Below, piece after piece: positions 1 to 7,255 of a stretch of DNA of 12,513 nucleotides (its first letter is position 1; every line of letters starts with the position of its first letter). The notes below the pieces were generated by a model, which was not told the origin of the DNA, did not search any database, and worked only from the letters and a program-made list of their open reading frames with translations. Source of the DNA: Bdellovibrio sp. (GTDB lineage Bacteria; Bdellovibrionota; UBA1018); the NCBI GenBank assembly GCA_016213345.1, contig JACRAO010000238.1, forward strand, positions 1 to 12,513, read 5' to 3'. The translations under genes were made by a program, and so were the position numbers.

Positions 1-1095
1 CGGTAATGGCGCATAGCCTAGCCTATGCAAAACAGCAGATAAGGTCAAGGCGTCATCTCTAAATGGGGTTGCAAAATGAAATTTGATTACGTCTTCGAAC
101 AAATCATGCCAATTCCAGAGCGCAAAAACACCATAAGTCAAAAAACAAAGAAGAAATAATAGAATAAAATTTTTCAAATTCCATTTTTTAAACAAACCAA
201 AAAATAGAGGAACTAAAAAAATAGTTGTCTGCTTTAATGACAGTGCAAAACCAGCACTTAATAGGGCTTTGGTATTTTTAGATCGATTGAAATAATATGC
301 AAATAAAGATAAAGCAAACACTACAGTTGTGTCTGTCCAGGCTTGTTCAATATTAAAAAAAATTCTTGGTATGTAACAAAAAGCTACTGCCAAAAGAAAA
401 CTTTCTGTTAGAGATATTTTCCGTTCTCTTGCTGTTAAAAAGATAAATACTCCTGTTAAAAAATGACAAAAAATTAAAACCCAACGCACATCCCCAGTAA
501 CAACACTTGTAAGTGCAAACAACAATGAAGCTGGCGGATATGGATAAAATTTTGCTTCTCCGCCAGGATACCAAGGGGTATTGCCATAAATATTAGTATA
601 AGAAATGGAATACGGGTTTAGTGCATGTAAAAGCGCTTTAGAGGCTTCTTGTTGAACTACAAAAACATCAATCATAGGATGCGGAGAAATAAAAGGCACA
701 AGACATAATGCGCACAAAAAGACAATACTAAATAATATATTTACTTTAGGGTGCCAGCGTTTTAGATAAGGATAACACAAAGCACCGATTGCAATCAAAA
801 TGCAAAAAATCCTCATAATATTACTTAGATCTTTGTTACTAACATACATGACTCTGCAGCGTGCAGCTTGTAAAACGGCTAAAAAAATGAATAAAAGATA
901 AAGGCATAAATTCCACCTGTTTGCACTCATTGTCAAAGCTTTGTTTCTAAAAAATGGCATCAACAGGAAAAAAGTGCTTAGCAGGATTACGCAATAAAGT
1001 ATAAAGGGGAACCAAACATGACCTGATACAAACTGATTGATGGCAGCAATGGAGCAACAAACTAAAACATATAAAATTATACTCCGTAGTGACAT
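1..1095 (-). CDS. GT-C-like polytopic membrane protein, probable glycosyltransferase (partial)
   Basis: Translating the minus strand from an ATG at 1095 gives 365 codons without a stop, running off the window start, so the C-terminus is missing. The protein is very hydrophobic, with about eight or more membrane segments. After roughly 140 residues comes a conserved-looking loop: M-I-D-V-F near residue 141, then N-P-Y, W-Y-P-G-G and Y-P-Y-P-P (residues 184-188). An acidic residue in an early extracytoplasmic loop followed by an N-P-Y and Y-P-P motif is typical of GT-C fold, polyprenyl-phosphate-sugar-dependent glycosyltransferases (GT87/DUF2029-like) and related uncharacterised membrane proteins. 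The family is inferred from this pattern; donor and acceptor are unknown. It begins 19 bases after the carboxyltransferase stop and is probably cotranscribed with it. The ribosome binding site before ATG 1095 is weak. It could instead be a membrane protein of unknown activity. Confidence 0.75.
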   Translation of the reverse strand, partial: MSLRSIILYVLVCCSIAAINQFVSGHVWFPFILYCVILLSTFFLLMPFFRNKALTMSANRWNLCLYLLFIFLAVLQAARCRVMYVSNKDLSNIMRIFCILIAIGALCYPYLKRWHPKVNILFSIVFLCALCLVPFISPHPMIDVFVVQQEASKALLHALNPYSISYTNIYGNTPWYPGGEAKFYPYPPASLLFALTSVVTGDVRWVLIFCHFLTGVFIFLTARERKISLTESFLLAVAFCYIPRIFFNIEQAWTDTTVVFALSLFAYYFNRSKNTKALLSAGFALSLKQTTIFLVPLFFGLFKKWNLKNFILLFLLCFLTYGVFALWNWHDLFEDVIKFHFATPFRDDALTLSAVLHRLGYAPLP

Positions 1096-1114
1096 ATGAT
1101 TATTTTCTACAACA

Positions 1115-2698
1115 CTACATTCTGAATACGCCAAATTTTGTATCCCCTATTGGTGCATTTAGACACGTTGAGAGTGCCTTAGCTAAAACTTCTCTTGTTT
1201 TCCATGGAATTAAAATCCCATCATCCCAAAGCCGTGCTGTACTAAAATATGCACTTCCTTCTTTTTCATACTGCTCACGAATTTCATTTGTTAATATTGT
1301 ATCTTTAGTTTTGTGTTGTTCCATTTTTATCTGGCTCAGTACCTGAGCCGCTTGTTCGCCTCCCATCACAGAAATCTTGGCATTCGGCCACATCCAAAGA
1401 AAACGTCCCTGGTAGGATCTACCGCACATACCATAATTACCTGCTCCAAAACTTCCACCTACAATAATGGTCAACTTAGGAACTTGCGCGTTGGCAACGG
1501 CCGCTACCATTTTTGCACCATCTTTTGCAATACCGCCAGATTCATATTTTTTGCCAACCATAAAGCCTGTAATATTTTGTAAAAAAATAAGAGGGATTTT
1601 TCTCTGTGAACAAAGCTCAATAAAATGCGTGGCTTTTAGGGCTGACTCACTAAATAAAATGCCATTATTGCCTAAAATTCCAACAGGATAACCCCAAATA
1701 TGTGCGAATCCCGTGACTAAACTGGTTCCATAAAGAGCTTTGAATTCATGAAACCGTGAACCATCTACAAGACGGGCAATCACTTCGCGCATATCAAAAG
1801 ATTTTTTGATATCTTTTGGTAAAATTCCTGCAATTTCTTGAGGATCATAAATGGGATCCTCTGGCGCTACTCTTTCAATCAAAGCAATGGGCGGCGGCTT
1901 TCGGTTGAGATACGAAATGATTTCCCTAGTGATTTCTATTGCATGCATATCATTTTCAGCCAAATGATCCGTAACACCCGAAATTTTGGAGTGTACTTCA
2001 CTACCACCTAATTCTTCTACAGAAACAGTTTCTCCAGTTGCTGCTTTGACTAGAGGTGGCCCACCTAAAAAAATACTACCCTGATTACGAACAATAATAG
2101 TTTCATCACTCATTGCTGGAACATATGCCCCCCCTGCTGTGCAGGAGCCCATTACAGCCGCAATTTGCGGGATACCGATGGCAGACATAATGGCTTGATT
2201 ATAAAAAATTCTTCCAAAATGTTCCCTATCCGGAAAAACTTCAGCCTGTAAAGGCAAGTAGGCACCACCGGAGTCAACCAGATAAATACAAGGCAAATTG
2301 TTTTCTTTAGCAATTTCTTGAGCTCTTAAGTGTTTCTTTACTGTAATTGGCAGGTAAGAACCCCCCTTGACAGTAGCGTCATTAGCAATGATCATGATTT
2401 CTCTACCATGGACAATGCCAATTCCTGTGATAATTCCAGCAGATGGAACTTGTGAGTCATACATTTCCCATGCTGCTAGAGGAGAGCATTCTAAAAATGA
2501 AGTGTCATTATCAATGAGCTTTTGAATACGATCCCTTACAAAAAGTTTCCCTCTTTTTTCATGTTGTTCTCGTGCCCTACCACCGTGCTTTATGATTTGT
2601 ATGCGCTCTTCTAGCTCTTGCGAAAGCTTAAGGTGATACCTAAAATTATCTTTAAATTCCTGAGTATTTGTATTTATTTCAGATTGCAATATAGGCAT
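1115..2698 (-). CDS. mccB: acyl-CoA carboxylase beta (carboxyltransferase) subunit, probably 3-methylcrotonyl-CoA carboxylase
   Basis: Carboxyltransferase subunit of a biotin-dependent acyl-CoA carboxylase. It moves the carboxyl group from carboxybiotin to the acyl-CoA, most likely making 3-methylglutaconyl-CoA from 3-methylcrotonyl-CoA in cytosolic leucine degradation. The 527 residues match the usual length. The N-terminal crotonase-like half has the stretch D-S-G-G-A-Y-L-P-L-Q, F-P-D-R-E-H-F-G-R-I-F-Y-N-Q and M-G-S-C-T-A-G-G-A-Y (residues 183-192). The C-terminal half has G-G-S-F-G-A-G-N-Y-G (414-423), which should help form the acyl-CoA site. The A-E-V-F-P-D-R-E-H-F-G-R-I-F stretch favours the MCC/geranyl-CoA carboxylase branch over propionyl-CoA carboxylase. 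Geranyl-CoA carboxylase cannot be fully excluded. The start at 2698 is preceded by a modest purine-rich AAAGAG. The gene is divergent from the hydratase and alpha-subunit genes, whereas liu clusters commonly have all of these on one strand. Confidence 0.92.
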   Translation of the reverse strand: MPILQSEINTNTQEFKDNFRYHLKLSQELEERIQIIKHGGRAREQHEKRGKLFVRDRIQKLIDNDTSFLECSPLAAWEMYDSQVPSAGIITGIGIVHGREIMIIANDATVKGGSYLPITVKKHLRAQEIAKENNLPCIYLVDSGGAYLPLQAEVFPDREHFGRIFYNQAIMSAIGIPQIAAVMGSCTAGGAYVPAMSDETIIVRNQGSIFLGGPPLVKAATGETVSVEELGGSEVHSKISGVTDHLAENDMHAIEITREIISYLNRKPPPIALIERVAPEDPIYDPQEIAGILPKDIKKSFDMREVIARLVDGSRFHEFKALYGTSLVTGFAHIWGYPVGILGNNGILFSESALKATHFIELCSQRKIPLIFLQNITGFMVGKKYESGGIAKDGAKMVAAVANAQVPKLTIIVGGSFGAGNYGMCGRSYQGRFLWMWPNAKISVMGGEQAAQVLSQIKMEQHKTKDTILTNEIREQYEKEGSAYFSTARLWDDGILIPWKTREVLAKALSTCLNAPIGDTKFGVFRM

Positions 2699-2783
2699 GG
2701 TTTTTCTCTTTTATATCAAAAAAGTGTTTTTATCCATTATAAAGCTGCATAAAATATACAATTCGGATAAGTTATGCTTGAGT
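2699..2783. promoter_or_regulatory. divergent promoter region between mccB and the hydratase/mccA cluster
   Basis: An 85-bp AT-rich spacer lies between the minus-strand carboxyltransferase start and the preferred hydratase start. On the minus strand there is an exact TATAAT at 2741-2736. A poor GAATTG sits 17 bases upstream of it, so this is a good -10 with a weak -35 and would give a leader of roughly 30 bases. On the plus strand TAAAAT (2750-2755) is a possible -10, without a convincing -35. Both promoters would share this short region, which could keep the two halves of the carboxylase under common control. The promoters are predictions; I see no clear operator palindrome here. Confidence 0.45.
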
Positions 2784-3578
2784 ATGTATAAAGCCATTGA
2801 GCTAGAAATAGAAAATAACAGCGTTCTTAAGATAACTCTAAACCGTCCAGAAAAAAGAAATGCTTTTAATGACGAAGTCATTCGAGAATTAACACAGATT
2901 TTTAGCAAAGAGGCTTTAGACGATAAAATACGAATTATAGTTCTTAAGGGCGCGGGATCTGCTTTTTGTGCAGGTGGTGACTTACAATGGATAAGTAAAT
3001 CAATTGAATTAAGCTACGCTGAGAATTTAAAAGACACAAGAGCACTTTCTCAAATGTTTGCCACTATTAATGATTGTCCAAAACCACTTATTGGGCTAAT
3101 TCATGGTGCAGCTATCGGCGGTGGTGTAGGACTTGTGAGTGTGTGTGATATTGCAATTGCAACTGAACGCACACTGTTTAGTTTGAGTGAAGCTCGACTT
3201 GGCATTGTCGCAGCCTGTATAGGGCCATTTGTAATTTCAAAAATCGGGGCCTCAAACGCGCGGCGTTTTTTTATTAGTTCAGAACGATTTTATGCACCTA
3301 AAGCACAAGAAATAGGATTGATTCATGAGGTGGTAGCTGATGAGAAAGAACTTTTGCTCTTATGCAAAAAAATAATAGAAGGTATTTTACAATGCGGCCC
3401 AAATGCAATAAATATTGCAAAAAAATTTGTTTTAGATATGTCTTGGCCAGAAAAAAGAGCTCAGTTTCCAAATTGTTTAAATTATACTGCTGAAATGTTG
3501 GCGCATATTAGAGTTTCAGAAGAAGGGCAAGAAGGAGTCCGCGCTTTCCTTGAAAAACGGAAACCTAAATGGCTATAA
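2784..3578 (+). CDS. liuC: enoyl-CoA hydratase/isomerase family, probable 3-methylglutaconyl-CoA hydratase
   Basis: A crotonase-fold protein of 264 residues from ATG 2784. In this context it most likely hydrates 3-methylglutaconyl-CoA to HMG-CoA, the step after 3-methylcrotonyl-CoA carboxylase. Visible motifs are L-N-R-P-E-K-R-N-A-F near residues 19-28, the oxyanion-hole segment F-C-A-G-G-D-L (61-67) and A-I-G-G-G-V-G (110-116), and L-S-E-A-R-L-G (134-140), where E136 is the likely catalytic acid. The first crotonase glutamate position is glycine (G116), leaving one obvious acid; I recall this pattern from bacterial LiuC-like proteins, so it need not mean inactivation. The frame stays open back to an ATG at 2697, but those extra 29 residues are hydrophobic/basic, unlike the family, and would overlap the mccB start codon, so 2784 is preferred. 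The last 10 bases overlap the biotin carboxylase gene, implying translational coupling. Confidence 0.85.
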   Translation: MYKAIELEIENNSVLKITLNRPEKRNAFNDEVIRELTQIFSKEALDDKIRIIVLKGAGSAFCAGGDLQWISKSIELSYAENLKDTRALSQMFATINDCPKPLIGLIHGAAIGGGVGLVSVCDIAIATERTLFSLSEARLGIVAACIGPFVISKIGASNARRFFISSERFYAPKAQEIGLIHEVVADEKELLLLCKKIIEGILQCGPNAINIAKKFVLDMSWPEKRAQFPNCLNYTAEMLAHIRVSEEGQEGVRAFLEKRKPKWL

Positions 3579-5272
3579 AAGTCTTAGTTGCAAATAGAGC
3601 TGAAATTGCTTGTAGGATTTTTCAGACTTGTCGTGAGATGGGGCTTAAAACTATCGGTGTTTTTACTCCAGAAGATAGACATGCACGGCATATAGCTTAC
3701 GCAGACGAGGTTTATCAAATCCCAAGCTACTTGGATATTGATGCTATTATTCAGATTGCAAGCCAAGCTAGAGCAAAACTTATTCATCCTGGATATGGCT
3801 TTTTATCCGAAAGATCTCAGTTTGTAGATGCTATAGAAAAACAAGGATTTATTTTTATTGGACCAACAAGTGTGACAATGAAACAAATGGGAGATAAGAT
3901 TTTTGCAAAAGAAATTGCAAAACAAGTAAAAATACCAATCATTCCTGGAGTGAAAGTACTGCTAAGAAATGATTTAAAATTAATAACAAAAAAGCTTGGG
4001 TTTCCTTTACTTATTAAAGCTGCAGCAGGAGGTGGCGGCAAGGGAATGCGCATTGTAAGAGACATCAAAGACTTGGAGTTAGCAGCAGAAAACGCGACAA
4101 AAGAGGCACAAGCTTTTTTTGGAGATGGCACCATTTTTATAGAAAAATATATTGAAAATCCAAGGCACATCGAAATCCAAGTGTTTGGAGATGGTCGTGG
4201 CAATGGAGTACATTTATACGAAAGAGAGTGTTCACTTCAGAGACGACACCAAAAAATATGGGAAGAAGCTCTAGCTCCAAACTTGAATACAAAAATAAAA
4301 GAAAACTTAAGACATGCTGCAATCAAATTAGTGCAAAAAGTCAAATATAGAAATGCAGGTGCTGTTGAGTTTTTGATTGATAAAGACGAAAATTTTTATT
4401 TTTTAGAAATGAACACTCGTCTACAAGTAGAGCATCCCGTAACTGAGTTAATTACAGGGGTGGATTTAGTACACGCCCAGCTATCTCAGGCATTGAACGG
4501 TAAAAGTTTTTTTTTCAAACAAGGCATTCCCTTACCACGTGGACATGCTATTGGTGTAAGACTTTACGCAGAAGATCCTTACAGAGAATTTATGCCGACT
4601 CCTGGAAAAATTGAAATTTTAAAATGGCCACAAGGCACGGGAATTCGTGTTGATAGTGGGATCGAAGAAGGACAACGCCTTGGTACACAGTTTGATTCAC
4701 TGTTAGCTAAACTAGTTGTTTATGCAGAAAATAGAGACCGCGCTCTGGAGAGAATGAAATTTGCACTTAAAGACACTGTGATTTTGGGTATTGGTACAAA
4801 TCAAAATTACTTAAAAAACCTCTGTGACCACCCAAAGGTAGAACAAGGTAAAGTATATACTAACTTTTTAGAAACAGAGTTTGTAGAGTTTTTAAACAAA
4901 CATAGTGACATGAAAAAAGATTTCTCCCGGGTAATCCTAGCAAACTATCCCTCACCGTGGGTAGACCGATCTGAAACAGTATCTTATAGAGAAAAAACAG
5001 TAACATCCAATACCATTAGGCATAAACAAACCACTGAAAACCCTCCTCATACATCAGAATTAGAGGTACAATTTCCTGGTAAAGTTAGAAAAATTTTAGT
5101 CAAAAAAGGAGATTATGTTCAGAGAGGTGAGGTTTTATTATTAGTCGAGGCAATGAAAATGGAATTTGCAATTAAGGCCCCATATTCTGCTACAATAAAG
5201 GAACTATTTACAAAAGAAGGTCAACAAATCAATATTGGCGATCGATATTTGAATTTCGAATTGGTGCAATAA
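3569..5272 (+). CDS. mccA: acyl-CoA carboxylase alpha subunit: biotin carboxylase plus BCCP, shortened linker
   Basis: ATP-dependent biotin carboxylase fused to a biotin carrier domain; partner of the divergent carboxyltransferase in a probable 3-methylcrotonyl-CoA carboxylase. Residues 1-445 form the biotin carboxylase domain: the N-terminal V-L-V-A-N-R-A-E-I-A-C-R, the ATP-grasp glycine loop G-G-G-G-K-G-M-R (154-161, K158), then E-K-Y-I-E-N-P-R-H-I-E-I-Q-V-F, L-Q-R-R-H-Q-K and N-T-R-L-Q-V-E-H-P-V-T-E. The C-terminal 70 residues form the carrier domain with V-E-A-M-K-M-E, and K530 is the biotinylation site. At 567 residues it is short for MCC alpha (about 650-670). The roughly 50 residues between the two domains leave no room for the usual BT domain that docks the carboxyltransferase. 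It overlaps the hydratase stop by 10 bases, and plsC follows without a gap. Sequence is intact, without frameshift. Confidence 0.92.
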   Translation: MAIKVLVANRAEIACRIFQTCREMGLKTIGVFTPEDRHARHIAYADEVYQIPSYLDIDAIIQIASQARAKLIHPGYGFLSERSQFVDAIEKQGFIFIGPTSVTMKQMGDKIFAKEIAKQVKIPIIPGVKVLLRNDLKLITKKLGFPLLIKAAAGGGGKGMRIVRDIKDLELAAENATKEAQAFFGDGTIFIEKYIENPRHIEIQVFGDGRGNGVHLYERECSLQRRHQKIWEEALAPNLNTKIKENLRHAAIKLVQKVKYRNAGAVEFLIDKDENFYFLEMNTRLQVEHPVTELITGVDLVHAQLSQALNGKSFFFKQGIPLPRGHAIGVRLYAEDPYREFMPTPGKIEILKWPQGTGIRVDSGIEEGQRLGTQFDSLLAKLVVYAENRDRALERMKFALKDTVILGIGTNQNYLKNLCDHPKVEQGKVYTNFLETEFVEFLNKHSDMKKDFSRVILANYPSPWVDRSETVSYREKTVTSNTIRHKQTTENPPHTSELEVQFPGKVRKILVKKGDYVQRGEVLLLVEAMKMEFAIKAPYSATIKELFTKEGQQINIGDRYLNFELVQ

Positions 5273-5995
5273 ATGGTTTATTTTGTAAAAATAGTTATTA
5301 TTGCTATTTGGTTTTTTGTTGGTTGTGCATTGGGAGTTATTAAAATTTTTTTTAAAGGTCTGACTACAACTACAAGTCATGAAGTAGGATATATGATAGG
5401 TAGCGTTGCTTTAAAAATAGCCGGAATTAAGTTAAAAATTGCAGGTATCGAAAACCTAGAAAAAATAAAACCTTGTATTTATATAGGAAATCATCAAAGT
5501 GCGTTTGATGCTATAGTTTTTGCTTATTTATTTCCAAAGAAAACAATTGTGATTGGTAAAAAAGAGATTAGATGGATACCATTTTTTGGCCTATTATTTA
5601 AAGCTACTGGAAACATCATGATTGATCGAAAAAACCGCGAAGATTCGGTATCTGGATTAAATCAAGCAGTCAGAGCAATTCAAGAAAAAAAATACTCTGT
5701 CATTATTTTCCCAGAGGGAACAAGAAATAAAGAGGCAGAAATTGAACTTTTACCTTTCAAAAAGGGGGCGTTTCATATGGCTATACAAACAAGAGTGCCA
5801 TTAATTCCCATAGTGTGTGCTAATATTAAGCCTTTAGTGAGTTGGAGAGAAAAAAAATTAAATTCAGGTACCTTAGAAGTTAGTGTTCTTGCACCCATTT
5901 TTGTTACACAAACAGACACTGCAGATGATTTGCTTAACCGCTGCAGGGAAAGTATGCAGAAGGAATTTATTAATCTTAAGACGGAAGTAAAATGA
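5273..5995 (+). CDS. plsC: 1-acyl-sn-glycerol-3-phosphate acyltransferase (PlsC family)
   Basis: A 240-residue membrane-associated acyltransferase that would transfer an acyl chain to lysophosphatidic acid, making phosphatidic acid at the inner membrane. Residues 5-27 form a hydrophobic N-terminal segment. The catalytic H-X4-D motif is N-H-Q-S-A-F-D, with H74 and D79. The acceptor-binding motif is F-P-E-G-T-R at 146-151. Length and motif order are normal for the family. The ATG immediately follows the stop codon of the biotin carboxylase gene and there is no obvious Shine-Dalgarno, so translation is probably coupled. Its stop overlaps the next gene by 4 bases (ATGA). Its place in a leucine-degradation cluster is unusual; a link to branched-chain acyl use is conceivable but unsupported. 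The exact acyl acceptor cannot be read from the sequence; a lyso-ornithine-lipid or other lysolipid acceptor is possible. Confidence 0.9.
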   Translation: MVYFVKIVIIAIWFFVGCALGVIKIFFKGLTTTTSHEVGYMIGSVALKIAGIKLKIAGIENLEKIKPCIYIGNHQSAFDAIVFAYLFPKKTIVIGKKEIRWIPFFGLLFKATGNIMIDRKNREDSVSGLNQAVRAIQEKKYSVIIFPEGTRNKEAEIELLPFKKGAFHMAIQTRVPLIPIVCANIKPLVSWREKKLNSGTLEVSVLAPIFVTQTDTADDLLNRCRESMQKEFINLKTEVK

Positions 5996-6705
5996 TAAAA
6001 CTTTGGATTTATTTAAATTTTATATTTATTCTTGTCTCAGGATGTGCCAGCACACAAAAAAATATACACTGGAAATCACAGTTTTACCCTTCGAGTTTAC
6101 ATGTAAGACGCCCTCCGTTTTTACCTGCTGATCCAACAGTATCTGGAGGTGGAGAAGATTTTAAAAGTAAACCCCTACCCGATGAAAAATTCAATTGCGA
6201 AAAGAAAGACTATTTATTTTCAAAATTGAATATAGAAAAAATTCAAAAATGCTTACAAGAAATAAAGCAAAACATAGAGGTTTTGTATCGTTTAAAACGA
6301 GAGCCATTGCCTAGTCTTTATTTAGATGAAAACGAACAAAATCCGTCTTGTTTGATAAAAGAATTAAATGAAATACCTGTGCCGCGAGAAATCATTTTCA
6401 GAACTCAAGAAAACGAAAACAGTCAGCTTTCATGTTATACTTCACGTTTAGAATGGGAAGCAAATCGCTGGATGGATATAAAGCTACCAAAAGATAAAAT
6501 TGCACTAAAAATCAAATTACCATTAGAAAAACCACCAAAATCACGAGAAGGCTGGATGGGGCTTTTAACCACTTGGGCTTTATCTGTTTATTGGGAAGAA
6601 AAAGGACTAGCTAGTATTGTTTTGCCGGATGCTCTTTGTTTAAGATGTTTTGGAGTTAAGGAATTTGATGACAAAGAGTTGGTATTAGAAAAACAATGGC
6701 CTTAA
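5992..6705 (+). CDS. putative lipoprotein of unknown function
   Basis: 237 residues that I do not recognise. The N-terminus is a lipoprotein signal peptide: a Lys at position 3, a hydrophobic core, and lipobox V-S-G-C with C18 as the lipidated cysteine. The residue after it is Ala, not Asp, which suggests outer-membrane sorting if E. coli-like Lol rules apply. The mature part is soluble, rich in Lys, Glu and Pro, and has six further cysteines, two as C-L-R-C near the end, so up to three disulfides are possible. A more hydrophobic stretch, G-W-M-G-L-L-T-T-W-A-L, lies around residues 188-198. The start is supported by GGAAG (5983-5987), 4 bases before the ATG, and by the ATGA overlap with plsC. 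Cotranscription with the acyltransferase suggests an envelope role, but this is context only. Confidence 0.8.
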   Translation: MIKLWIYLNFIFILVSGCASTQKNIHWKSQFYPSSLHVRRPPFLPADPTVSGGGEDFKSKPLPDEKFNCEKKDYLFSKLNIEKIQKCLQEIKQNIEVLYRLKREPLPSLYLDENEQNPSCLIKELNEIPVPREIIFRTQENENSQLSCYTSRLEWEANRWMDIKLPKDKIALKIKLPLEKPPKSREGWMGLLTTWALSVYWEEKGLASIVLPDALCLRCFGVKEFDDKELVLEKQWP

Positions 6706-6720
6706 TTATGGAGAAGGGTT

Positions 6721-6738
6721 ATGTTATTTAGTATATGA
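6721..6738 (+). CDS. possible five-codon leader minigene (MLFSI)
   Basis: In the 29-base spacer after the lipoprotein gene, the best Shine-Dalgarno (GGAGAAGGG, 6710-6718) sits 7 bases before an ATG at 6721. That ATG opens only five codons before TGA at 6736-6738. The TGA overlaps the ATG (6735) of the next gene and abuts ATG 6738. From the same Shine-Dalgarno, ATG 6735 would be about 21 bases away, too far for normal initiation. The likely role is delivering ribosomes to the downstream start by termination-reinitiation. It could also be chance. Confidence 0.35.
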   Translation: MLFSI

Positions 6739-7253
6739 TGAGGTTATTATTAGTTAGCGCGATATTTTTTATTAACACTTTTTTGTCATTCGCGGATTCG
6801 GATGTCGCAGACATGACGTTTTGTAAATTTGGACCCAAGTTTAAACTCTATGAATCTACAGAAACACGAACAAAACTTTGGGACAAAAAAGACAAATGCA
6901 CTGGCACAGTTAAAATTCAAGGTGTGTATTGGTCATGTGTAAAACCAGCTGACGTAGAAGAAAAAGTTCAAGAATATAAAACTAAACTCAAATCTCAAGC
7001 CTTAATTGAATGCCAAAAACATTGCGAACGAAGAGGAAGCAATTGCATTGGTGAACTGTCTATTACAGGTGGCTGCGGACTCAAAACAGACCGTGACGAA
7101 GCTCTGACTATGGGACAAAAAATGGGCTGTCGCAAAGACTGCCCAGGCCAATCATTTGCATACTGTTCTTTGTACGATGCCGCCTTTCGCACTGAAGATG
7201 CTGACCGTATAAGTAAGCAAATCCCAAATTGTAGATGCAAAATCAAAAGGTAA
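6735..7253 (+). CDS. secreted cysteine-rich protein of unknown function
   Basis: A 172-residue protein that I do not recognise. Residues 1-20 form a classical signal peptide: M-M-R, a hydrophobic core, and a probable cleavage site after S-F-A (18-20). The mature part, of about 150 residues, is polar and charged and has 12 cysteines, an even number allowing six disulfides. They are spread along the whole chain, including pairs C-X3-C (E-C-Q-K-H-C), C-X3-C (G-C-R-K-D-C) and C-X-C (N-C-R-C) at the C-terminus. There is no second hydrophobic segment and no lipobox, so a periplasmic or secreted location is inferred. ATG 6735 and ATG 6738 are both possible starts, and neither has a well-placed Shine-Dalgarno of its own. 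It is probably the last gene of the plus-strand cluster and converges on the next gene with only 2 bases between stops. Confidence 0.75.
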   Translation: MMRLLLVSAIFFINTFLSFADSDVADMTFCKFGPKFKLYESTETRTKLWDKKDKCTGTVKIQGVYWSCVKPADVEEKVQEYKTKLKSQALIECQKHCERRGSNCIGELSITGGCGLKTDRDEALTMGQKMGCRKDCPGQSFAYCSLYDAAFRTEDADRISKQIPNCRCKIKR

Positions 7254-7255
7254 TT

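Noticed and set aside
353..574. 73-codon minus-strand frame with a hydrophobic product
   Set aside because: It is out of frame inside the continuous 365-codon membrane protein gene, which has consistent membrane segments.
1089..1691. Plus-strand open frames opposite the carboxyltransferase gene
   Set aside because: They are antisense shadows of a clearly conserved coding sequence and have no ribosome binding site or recognisable motifs.
2697..2783. 29-residue N-terminal extension of the hydratase
   Set aside because: It does not resemble the crotonase N-terminus, overlaps the mccB start codon and would cover both promoters.
2784..3578. Hydratase as an inactive crotonase because the first catalytic glutamate is Gly
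   Set aside because: As far as I recall, LiuC-type hydratases often have Gly there, and the second glutamate (E136) is present.
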